NCBI GenBank assembly: GCA_030731175.1 | Contig: JANQUM010000162.1 | Span: 1 to 7,237 of the forward strand | Direction of reading: 5' to 3' | Length of the DNA: 7,237 nucleotides | Source: Spirosomataceae bacterium | Lineage (GTDB): Bacteria; Bacteroidota; Bacteroidia; Cytophagales; Spirosomataceae | Notes under the pieces: generated by a model | What the model was told of the DNA's origin: nothing | Seen by the model: the letters and a program-made list of their open reading frames with translations, nothing else | Databases searched by the model: none | In this document: piece after piece, positions 1-5,630 of the stretch | Layout: each line of letters opens with the position of its first letter | Position numbering within the stretch: the first letter of the stretch is position 1 | Program-made: the position numbers and the translations under genes

Positions 1-1809
1 CTCTTAAGTTTGGCGGTTGTAATAACCGTGTTATCAAACGCTTATGCCCAGACAATCATTCCGCTGAATGATTTGTCAGCATTTAAAAAAACAGCGGATA
101 ACTGGCGGGTCGTCAGTGATGTAAACGCAGATTTATCAAAAGAAAACGTAATGATGACAATGCCCGGAACGGGTGTTCTTGCCTGCATTCATGAAAAGGG
201 AAAGTACGGAGCAGAATACGAACTTTATTCCAAATTTGAACACGGAGATTTAGATATCGAAATGGATTTTTTGCTTGCTCAAGGAGCTAATTCAGGAATC
301 TATCTGCAAGGGCAATACGAAGTGCAACTTTACGATAGCTGGGGGAAATCAGCGGCTAAGTACAACGATGTTGGCGGAATCTACGAGCGTTGGAACGATG
401 CCATGCCCGAAGGACAAAAGGGTTATGAAGGAATCGCTCCACGCACCAATGCGGCGAAAGCTCCGGGTTTGTGGCAGCATATCAAAATATCTTTTCAAGC
501 TGCGAGATTTGACGCTTCGGGAAAGAAAATTCAAAATGCAAAATTCATAAAAGTAGCACTCAACGGTACAATACTCCACGAAAACGCAGAAGTTACTGGG
601 CCAACCCGTGGCTCAATGAAAGCCGACGATATAGCAATTGGCCCGTTACGGATTCAAGGAGATCACGGCTCGGTGGCTTTCCGCAATATTAAATACAGCA
701 ATTACAATCAACAGTCCGCCACGCTTTCTGACATTGAGTACAAAGTGTATTATGGAAGCTGGATGGAAAACGTAGATTTAACAACCCTTGAAATAAAAGA
801 CCAAGGAAAAATAGATCAATTAACGTGGGAAGTAAGCAAAGAAAGTAACAATTATATCATTGATTACACGGCTAAAATGCAAGCCCCAACCGATGGAAAA
901 TATACGTTTCACTATCAAATGTCGGGAAATACATTGCTAAAAGTTGACGGAAAAGCAGTCACAAAAAATAACTGGTCAACCGCTGCCGAACCCGTCGAGG
1001 TAACCGTGGATTTGACGAAAGGAACGCACTCATTAGAAATTGTAAATAACAAACGGGATGGTTGGTTAAAACCCGCTATTGGGTTGTGGATAAGCGGGCC
1101 TGGTTTTCGGGAAACGCCCTTTCACAGCATCGGTTCTATGTTAGCAAGTAAGCCCTCAGACCCAATTTTGGTTCACGCTGATAAACCAATTGCCCTGCGT
1201 AGCTTCATGGATTTCAAAAAAATGCCCGAAGATAAAAACCATCGGGTTGTTCACGCCATTTCTGTAGGACACCCGTCGGGCTTGCATTATACATACGATA
1301 TGGATAACGCAGCGTTAGTTCAAGCGTGGCGAGGCGATTTCTTGGATGCCACACCAATGTGGGAAAATCGTGGCGACGGTTCGTCCCGACCAATAGGAAA
1401 AGCATTGCCGCTAAGTGTTGATTTTCTGGTCAATAAATCACCTGCCGATGGCTCTTGGAAAACCGATACAACGGGAAGCAGCTACAAGCCGCTTGGTTAC
1501 AAAATGATGGAGTCAGGTATTCCCACGTTTATGTTCAACGCTTTCGGGGCTTCGGCAACCGATGAAATTCGGGTGAAAGACGGGAAAACTTTAGAAAGAA
1601 CGCTAACCTTTGAAAACGCACCAAGCGGCTTGATGGCTAAAATTGCCGACGGAAGTAAAATTGAAAAAGTTAGCGGCGATTTATACGCCGTGGGCGACAA
1701 AGCCTATTTCGTGAAAGCCGCCAACGCAAAAATCAGAAATGTCAACGGAATACAGCAATTAGTTCTTCCAATCAGTAATGGCAAAGTGACTTACGAATTG
1801 ATGTTTTAA
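1..1809 (+). CDS. Secreted DUF1080 (3-keto-disaccharide hydrolase-like) protein with PA14 domain, 5' end missing
   Basis: The reading frame is open from base 1. The TTG at 10-12 lies inside a signal-peptide core (LSLAVVITVLSNAYAQ, probable cleavage near AYA/Q), so the true start is a few codons upstream of the window. Numbering from the first codon seen, residues about 20-234 form a DUF1080 domain. Its hallmarks are HGDLDIEMDFLLAQGANSGIY, the acidic/aromatic strand YEVQLYDSWG, GIAPRTNAAKAPGLWQ and the closing strand GPLRIQGDHGSVAFRNIKY. DUF1080 is a concanavalin-like beta-sandwich; some members hydrolyse 3-keto-glycosides. Residues about 243-375 resemble a PA14 carbohydrate-binding domain (DGKYTFHYQMSGNTLLKVDG, then a WLKPAIGLWISGPG strand). 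Residues about 388-602 are a third region (HAISVGHPSGLHYTYD, AWRGDFLDATPMWENRGDG) of a kind I associate with large propeller/cytochrome sugar-oxidation proteins; I cannot name it. It probably acts in the periplasm or at the cell surface, with the propeller-cytochrome gene 104 nt downstream. The family is firm; enzymatic activity is inferred. Confidence 0.87.
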   Translation, partial: LLSLAVVITVLSNAYAQTIIPLNDLSAFKKTADNWRVVSDVNADLSKENVMMTMPGTGVLACIHEKGKYGAEYELYSKFEHGDLDIEMDFLLAQGANSGIYLQGQYEVQLYDSWGKSAAKYNDVGGIYERWNDAMPEGQKGYEGIAPRTNAAKAPGLWQHIKISFQAARFDASGKKIQNAKFIKVALNGTILHENAEVTGPTRGSMKADDIAIGPLRIQGDHGSVAFRNIKYSNYNQQSATLSDIEYKVYYGSWMENVDLTTLEIKDQGKIDQLTWEVSKESNNYIIDYTAKMQAPTDGKYTFHYQMSGNTLLKVDGKAVTKNNWSTAAEPVEVTVDLTKGTHSLEIVNNKRDGWLKPAIGLWISGPGFRETPFHSIGSMLASKPSDPILVHADKPIALRSFMDFKKMPEDKNHRVVHAISVGHPSGLHYTYDMDNAALVQAWRGDFLDATPMWENRGDGSSRPIGKALPLSVDFLVNKSPADGSWKTDTTGSSYKPLGYKMMESGIPTFMFNAFGASATDEIRVKDGKTLERTLTFENAPSGLMAKIADGSKIEKVSGDLYAVGDKAYFVKAANAKIRNVNGIQQLVLPISNGKVTYELMF

Positions 1810-1857
1810 AACCGTAAAATGGCGATATTTTAATAATAAAAACAACGACTCATTTCT

Positions 1858-1890
1858 CCCTCCCTCCCGTACTTACGGGATTGGGGAGGG
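1858..1890 (+). repeat. Imperfect palindrome (REP-like hairpin) between the first two genes
   Basis: The inner stem TCCCGTA (1865-1871) pairs perfectly with TACGGGA (1874-1880) around a 2-nt loop. The outer stem CCCTCCC (1858-1864) pairs perfectly with GGGAGGG (1884-1890). A 3-nt bulge (TTG, 1881-1883) lies on the right side only. The 14 base pairs are mostly GC, so the structure should be stable as RNA or single-stranded DNA. No T-run follows, so it does not look like an intrinsic terminator. It may be a dispersed REP-type palindrome, or an mRNA-stability or attenuation element between two cotranscribed genes. Confidence 0.7.
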
Positions 1891-1901
1891 TCGGGGTGGG
1901 G
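1883..1901 (+). promoter_or_regulatory. G-quadruplex motif just before a start codon
   Basis: Four runs of 4, 3, 4 and 4 G are separated by loops of 1, 2 and 1 nt (A, TC, T), which satisfies the usual rule for a very stable short-loop quadruplex. The G-rich strand is the sense strand, so it would be present in the mRNA. Only 12 nt separate the last G from the ATG at 1914, inside the ribosome footprint. It shares 1884-1890 with the right arm of the neighbouring hairpin, so the two folds cannot coexist. A regulatory effect is inferred. Confidence 0.6.
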
Positions 1902-1913
1902 TAAATCATAACA

Positions 1914-3857
1914 ATGAAAAAAATATTCAACTACCTACTCGTTTCGCTAATCGGATTTTGCGGAACGAACCTAACGGCTCAGGAATCACCGACTGAAGAA
2001 GATTTCTACAAAATTGTAACGCCCGCCGTGCCGGAAGGCATTCTGCTTGAAGTAGGCGGTTTGGTGACGTTGCCCAACGGCTCGTTGGCTATTTCTACTC
2101 GCCGAGGCGATGTTTGGGTGGTTGATAATCCGACGAGTCCGAAACCATATTTCAGAAAATTCGCTTCTGGCTTACACGAGGTCTTAGGCCTTGAATATAA
2201 AGACGGTGCGTTATATTGTGCCCAACGCGGCGAGCTCACAAAATTAGTTGACACCGATGGAAACGGTGAAGCTGATTTATACCAAACCGTTCACGCATGG
2301 CCAATTTCGGGACATTACCACGAGTATTCTTTTGGCCCGAAAGTAGCCCCTGATGGAAATTTCTTCGTGAGTGGAAACGTAGCCTTCGGTACTCAAGAAT
2401 GGTGGCGGGGTGAAAGCTTCGTTCCGACCCGTGGCTGGATTCAGAAAATCACGCCTGACGGAAAACTCATTCCGTGGGCAACGGGCGTTCGTTCACCCGC
2501 TGGATTGGGCATGATTGATGGTGAATTATTTTACACTGATAATCAAGGCGATTGGGTTGGTTCGGGCGGAATTTGGCACGTAAAAAAAGGTGCATTTATG
2601 GGTCATCCTGCCGGATTGAAATGGGCGGAAGCAAGCAATTCTCCCGTAAAATTAACGGCTAAAGAATTTTACGCCGAACGCGACATTATGCAAACCGATA
2701 ACGGAAACGGCGGTTTTGTGAAACCCGAAAACGATGTCAACGTGGCAGGAGAACCACTTTACAAACTCAAAGAGAAATATCCGATGGTCCAAACGCCCGC
2801 CGTTTGGTTGCCGCACGGAATATTAGGAATTTCAAATTCTGAACTTCTCAAAGACGGAACAATGGGAAGCTTCGGGCCGTTTGCCGGACAAGTTTTCGTG
2901 GGTGACCAGGGGCAATCCAAAATCATGCGGATTTTCCTCGAAAAAATAGACGGCGAATATCAGGGAGCGGCGTGGGATTTCCGCAGCGGATTCCAATCGG
3001 GTGTTATGCGAATGGTTTGGGCAAAAGATGGCTCATTATTCGTCGGCGAAACCAACCGCGGTTGGGGTTCTGCCGGAGATGCCAATCAAGGTTTACAGCG
3101 TTTAGTTTGGAACGGAAAAGTACCGTTTGAAATGTTGACTTGCAAAGCCACGCCCGACGGTTTTGAAATCGATTTCACCATGCCCGTTGACCGCAAATCT
3201 GCGGAAGATTTAGCTTCTTATACTGCGAGTAGCTTCATTTACAAACACCACGCCGTTTACGGTTCACCGCCAATTAACAGAGAAGACTTGGAAGTTAAAG
3301 GCGTAAAGGTTTCGGAAGATGGTCGCAAAGTCCGCATTGTGCTGGATGGTTTAAGAAAGTACTATTTACACGAGCTAAACCTCGGCGGACTTCGCTCGGC
3401 GGATACGTATTACAACCTCGTTCATCCAACGGTTTATTACACGTTAAATAATATTCCAACCGGCGAGAAAGCGAAACTTTCTACGTATTCAAAAATGAAT
3501 TCAGGAGAAACGAAAACCGCTTCCGCTTCTACAAATGTGAAAGAACTTGTTTCTCCTGACGGTAAAAATCAACCGAAGGAAAAAGCCGTTGCCACTGTAA
3601 AACCTACTTTTGACAGCATGAAGCCGCTGCTCATGAAGCATACGTGTTTAGCTTGTCACGCCGAAGGCAAAAAAGTTGTTGGCCCATCGTTTGCCGAAAT
3701 TGCAAAACGCAAATACAGCGACGAGCGAATCGTGGAGTTGATTTACAAGCCTGAACCACAAAACTGGCCGGATTACTCTACGCCAATGATGGCAATGCCG
3801 CAAGTACCGAAAAACGATGCGATGAAAATTGCGGGATATATTAATTCGTTGCGGTAA
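1914..3857 (+). CDS. Secreted beta-propeller sugar-dehydrogenase-like protein with C-terminal cytochrome c domain
   Basis: The 647-aa protein starts with a signal peptide (MKKIFNYLLVSLIGFCGTNLTAQ), so it should be periplasmic or surface-facing. Residues about 33-400 form a propeller of the glucose/sorbosone-dehydrogenase-like or 'membrane-bound dehydrogenase' type. Typical motifs are LPNGSLAISTRRGDVWVV, GHYHEYSFGPKVAPDGNFF, GVRSPAGLG, GQVFVGDQGQSKIMR and MVWAKDGSLFVGETNRGWGS. A calcium-loop-like DTDGNGEAD lies at 113-121. Residues about 404-515 look like an Ig-like beta domain. About 516-562 is a polar, T/S/K-rich linker. The end is a class I cytochrome c domain: haem-binding CLACH with C578, C581 and H582, then GPSF, and M625, M626 or M628 as candidate sixth haem ligand in STPMMAMPQVP. 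The likely role is oxidation of a sugar or alcohol with electrons passing to the covalent haem; substrate and cofactor (possibly PQQ) are unknown. It is probably cotranscribed with the DUF1080 gene, as I see no promoter in the gap. Confidence 0.88.
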   Translation: MKKIFNYLLVSLIGFCGTNLTAQESPTEEDFYKIVTPAVPEGILLEVGGLVTLPNGSLAISTRRGDVWVVDNPTSPKPYFRKFASGLHEVLGLEYKDGALYCAQRGELTKLVDTDGNGEADLYQTVHAWPISGHYHEYSFGPKVAPDGNFFVSGNVAFGTQEWWRGESFVPTRGWIQKITPDGKLIPWATGVRSPAGLGMIDGELFYTDNQGDWVGSGGIWHVKKGAFMGHPAGLKWAEASNSPVKLTAKEFYAERDIMQTDNGNGGFVKPENDVNVAGEPLYKLKEKYPMVQTPAVWLPHGILGISNSELLKDGTMGSFGPFAGQVFVGDQGQSKIMRIFLEKIDGEYQGAAWDFRSGFQSGVMRMVWAKDGSLFVGETNRGWGSAGDANQGLQRLVWNGKVPFEMLTCKATPDGFEIDFTMPVDRKSAEDLASYTASSFIYKHHAVYGSPPINREDLEVKGVKVSEDGRKVRIVLDGLRKYYLHELNLGGLRSADTYYNLVHPTVYYTLNNIPTGEKAKLSTYSKMNSGETKTASASTNVKELVSPDGKNQPKEKAVATVKPTFDSMKPLLMKHTCLACHAEGKKVVGPSFAEIAKRKYSDERIVELIYKPEPQNWPDYSTPMMAMPQVPKNDAMKIAGYINSLR

Positions 3858-3890
3858 TGGATTTTTGCTGATGCTGAATTTAAACAAAAC

Positions 3891-3916
3891 GCCCTTTCAG
3901 AGTTTTCTGAAAGGGC
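3891..3916. terminator. Bidirectional intrinsic terminator between convergent genes
   Basis: GCCCTTTCAG (3891-3900) and CTGAAAGGGC (3907-3916) form a perfect 10-bp stem with a 6-nt loop. The plus side is followed by ATTTTAC and the minus side by GTTTTGTTTA, so each direction has a short U-rich tail. It lies 33 nt after the stop of the propeller-cytochrome gene and 27 nt after the stop of ftsY, so it can serve both. Confidence 0.85.
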
Positions 3917-3943
3917 ATTTTACATCAGTATAAAAAGAAAACT

Positions 3944-4906
3944 TTATTCACCTTTTTTAAACAAAGAATCGACAAATTCCATTTTGTTAAACACTTGAAG
4001 ATCAGTCATTTGCTCGCCAACTCCGATGTATTTTACGGGAATTTTGAACTCATCCGAAATACCGATGACAACGCCGCCTTTCGCCGTGCCGTCAAGTTTG
4101 GTAATAGCGAGAGAATGGACTTCTGTTACCTTCGTAAATTCACGGGCTTGAATCACGGCGTTTTGACCCGTACTTCCGTCCAAAACCAGCATTACTTCGT
4201 GCGGAGCTTCGGGCAGGATTTTTTGCATTACCCGTTTGATTTTACCCAATTCATTCATCAGGTTAACCTTCGTGTGTAAACGCCCGGCGGTGTCGATAAT
4301 AATCACATCGGCATCCATTTCGATGCCTTGTTTTATGGTATCATACGCCACCGACGAAGGGTCAGTATTCATGCCTTTATCAATGACCGGAACGTCCACT
4401 CTTTTACCCCAAAGTTTCAATTGCTCAACAGCGGCGGCACGAAAAGTATCGGCAGCACCGAGTACTACTTTCTTTCCGGCTTTGTTAAAATTATACGCCA
4501 GTTTTCCAATCGTCGTAGTTTTTCCAACGCCGTTTACGCCCACCACCATCAAGACGTAGGGTTTAGGTAAATGTTCGGTTTCAAAACTGTTTCCTACGTC
4601 CTGCGAGTTGTTTTCTTCCAGCAAAGCAGCGGTTTCTTCCCGCAAAATACGGTCGAGTTCCTGCACGTTGGTGTATTTATCTTCGGCGGCACGTTTTTCA
4701 ATGCGTTGGATGATTTTTATCGTTGTTCCAACGCCCACGTCTGAACTGATGAGGATTTCCTCCAATTCGTCGAGAACCTCTTCGTCCACAACCGATTTCC
4801 CGATAACTGCACGCGATAATTTATCAAAAATATTGGTCTTAGATTTCTCTAAACCTTTATCTAATGTCTCTTTTTTTTCTTTACTGAAAAAGTCAAATAA
4901 ACCCAT
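3944..4906 (-). CDS. ftsY: Signal recognition particle receptor FtsY
   Basis: This 320-aa SRP-type GTPase docks the Ffh/4.5S RNA/ribosome complex at the inner membrane for cotranslational insertion of membrane proteins. The N-terminus (MGLFDFFSKEKK) is a short amphipathic, lysine-rich membrane-targeting helix; the long acidic A domain of E. coli FtsY is absent, as in many short FtsY proteins. The helical N domain covers about 20-100. The NG GTPase follows: P-loop GVNGVGKTT (123-131), DTFRAAA (153-159, insertion-box/G2 region), DTAGR (205-209, G3), TKLDG (269-273, G4, specific for guanine) and GVGEQ (295-299, G5). All key residues are present. The ATG at 4904-4906 gives the expected MGLF start; it is preceded by an A-rich leader (GTAAAGAAAA) without a Shine-Dalgarno. 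I find no clean TAnnTTTG promoter in the 124-nt upstream gap, so readthrough from the dinB-like gene or a degenerate promoter is possible. Confidence 0.98.
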   Translation of the reverse strand: MGLFDFFSKEKKETLDKGLEKSKTNIFDKLSRAVIGKSVVDEEVLDELEEILISSDVGVGTTIKIIQRIEKRAAEDKYTNVQELDRILREETAALLEENNSQDVGNSFETEHLPKPYVLMVVGVNGVGKTTTIGKLAYNFNKAGKKVVLGAADTFRAAAVEQLKLWGKRVDVPVIDKGMNTDPSSVAYDTIKQGIEMDADVIIIDTAGRLHTKVNLMNELGKIKRVMQKILPEAPHEVMLVLDGSTGQNAVIQAREFTKVTEVHSLAITKLDGTAKGGVVIGISDEFKIPVKYIGVGEQMTDLQVFNKMEFVDSLFKKGE

Positions 4907-4932
4907 TTTTCTTTACTGAGTAGTGAATAATC

Positions 4933-4960
4933 AGCCGTTAGCTATTAGCAGTTGGCTTTT
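4933..4960. repeat. Degenerate heptamer tandem repeat, AGCnnTT type
   Basis: Consecutive 7-mers read AGCCGTT (4933), AGCTATT (4940), AGCAGTT (4947) and GGCTTTT (4954). Three units match AGCnnTT exactly and the fourth is diverged. The outer AGCC and GGCT are also complementary, giving a weak imperfect palindrome. It lies 27 nt upstream of the ftsY start codon, probably in its leader or promoter region. Confidence 0.6.
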
Positions 4961-5000
4961 GTAATACGCAAAATAGAACAAAAGTTATTGGAAAGAAATT

Positions 5001-5028
5001 TCTCATTTCTCCAATCTCACTTCTCTAA
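5001..5028. repeat. Degenerate heptamer tandem repeat, TCTCnnn type
   Basis: Consecutive 7-mers read TCTCATT, TCTCCAA, TCTCACT and TCTCTAA, followed by a partial TC. All four share TCTC, and units 1-2 and 3-4 form a 14-nt repeat matching at 12 of 14 positions. It begins right after the stop codon of the dinB-like gene (stop at 5031-5033, minus strand), so that gene's transcript would end in a GAGA-rich, period-7 tail. I see no hairpin terminator there. Confidence 0.6.
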
Positions 5029-5030
5029 TC

Positions 5031-5495
5031 TTAAAGAATAACCTTCCTCAATGCAATGCAATACCCAAAGTGCAGCCCTTCGTGAACATTATTGAACATG
5101 ATTGCTTCTTCGATAGAAGAAATCGTCGTTCCATAACTCGTGGTGTAGCTTTTGTATTCTTTGAATAAACCTGCGGCGTAATCTTTTTCCATTTGTTGCA
5201 CTGCGGCTTCTGATAGCTTTTTTAATTCCTCTAAGCCTTCCGCCGAAACAACGTTTTCGGGTTTGGTACCTTTGCGGTAAGCGTCAATTATTTCGTTGGA
5301 AACAAACGCTTTATTTCCCGATAAACCGTAACACAAAATTTGTTGCGTAGCAATTACGTGTCCGAAATTCCAGATCAGGTTGTTGTTAAATCCGTCGGGA
5401 ATGCGGTTTAGCTCTTCTATACTCAAACCATCGAAGGTTTTGAGTATATTATTTCGGGTAATTTTCAGGACTTCAAAGGCGTAGGCTGCGGTCAT
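5031..5495 (-). CDS. DinB-fold (DinB_2-like) putative metal-binding protein
   Basis: The 154-aa protein fits the DinB/YfiT-like four-helix bundle family, usually 150-175 aa. The expected metal-binding triad is visible: H46 in NLIWNFGHVIATQ, and H138 and H142 in NVHEGLHFGY, the family's HxxxHxG pattern. Members are cytoplasmic, often metal-binding, and include thiol-S-transferases and stress-induced proteins; the activity of this one is unknown and it should not be confused with the DNA polymerase also called DinB. I place the start at the ATG at 5493-5495. An in-frame TTG at 5547-5549 would add 18 residues, but that TTG is part of the -33 element of a well-matched promoter, and the added segment (MSSIILPVTLKFIKHPHK) is not typical of the family. 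It is divergent from the M20 peptidase gene and 124 nt upstream of ftsY on the same strand. Confidence 0.85.
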   Translation of the reverse strand: MTAAYAFEVLKITRNNILKTFDGLSIEELNRIPDGFNNNLIWNFGHVIATQQILCYGLSGNKAFVSNEIIDAYRKGTKPENVVSAEGLEELKKLSEAAVQQMEKDYAAGLFKEYKSYTTSYGTTISSIEEAIMFNNVHEGLHFGYCIALRKVIL

Positions 5496-5519
5496 TTTGT
5501 GGGGGTGTTTTATGAACTT

Positions 5520-5550
5520 CAAAGTTACGGGTAAAATGATTGAAGACAAA
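5520..5550 (-). promoter_or_regulatory. Bacteroidota-type promoter of the dinB-like gene
   Basis: On the minus strand a -33 box TTTG (5550-5547) is followed by a 19-nt spacer and a -7 box TAACTTTG (5527-5520), a full match to TTTG-N19-TAnnTTTG used by the Bacteroidota primary sigma factor. Transcription should start near 5512-5515, leaving a leader of roughly 17-20 nt before the ATG at 5495. This placement decides the start codon of the gene. Confidence 0.8.
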
Positions 5551-5559
5551 CTGGTTTGT
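5546..5559. promoter_or_regulatory. Palindrome overlapping the dinB-like gene's -33 box
   Basis: ACAAAC (5546-5551) and GTTTGT (5554-5559) are perfect inverted arms around TG. The site covers the -33 box of the leftward promoter and lies between the two divergent promoters, the usual position for a repressor operator. With 6-bp arms, chance occurrence is possible and no specific regulator can be named. Confidence 0.35.
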
Positions 5560-5577
5560 GCCGAAGAAATTAGCCCT

Positions 5578-5608
5578 GCTGTAATTTAAAACTTTTAACT
5601 TACTTTTG
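5578..5608 (+). promoter_or_regulatory. Probable promoter of the M20 peptidase gene
   Basis: TACTTTTG (5601-5608) is an exact TAnnTTTG -7 box. At the 19-nt spacing the -33 position (5578-5581) reads GCTG, a poor match to TTTG, so the promoter may be weak or activator-dependent. The predicted start point near 5613-5616 leaves a leader of about 15-18 nt before the ATG at 5631. Confidence 0.55.
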
Positions 5609-5630
5609 GTGAATTACAAACTCGAAAAAC

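Noticed and set aside
10..12. TTG as the start codon of the DUF1080 gene
   Set aside because: The frame is open to base 1 and this TTG falls inside the hydrophobic core of a signal peptide, whose charged N-terminus must lie upstream of the window.
1815..1832. TAAAAT...ATTTTA inverted repeat after the DUF1080 gene as a terminator
   Set aside because: The stem is six AT pairs with a 6-nt loop and no U-tract, too weak for termination.
1950..1985. Lipoprotein signal (Cys16) in the propeller-cytochrome protein
   Set aside because: The residues before the Cys (LIGFC) do not fit a lipobox, and a TAQ site six residues later fits ordinary signal peptidase I.
4236..4919. Plus-strand open frames of about 80-107 codons opposite ftsY
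   Set aside because: They are antisense to a fully conserved gene, resemble no protein family and have no promoter signals; they are shadows.
4907..5000. ftsY promoter from TATTTTG and TAACTTTTG near 4972-4990
   Set aside because: Each differs from TAnnTTTG by one missing or extra base and lacks a TTTG at the right distance, so no promoter is called.
5070..5084. HEGLH in the DinB-like protein read as an HExxH zinc protease motif
   Set aside because: The protein is a small helical DinB-type bundle, where HExxHxG is the usual form of the C-terminal metal-binding motif; there is no protease domain.
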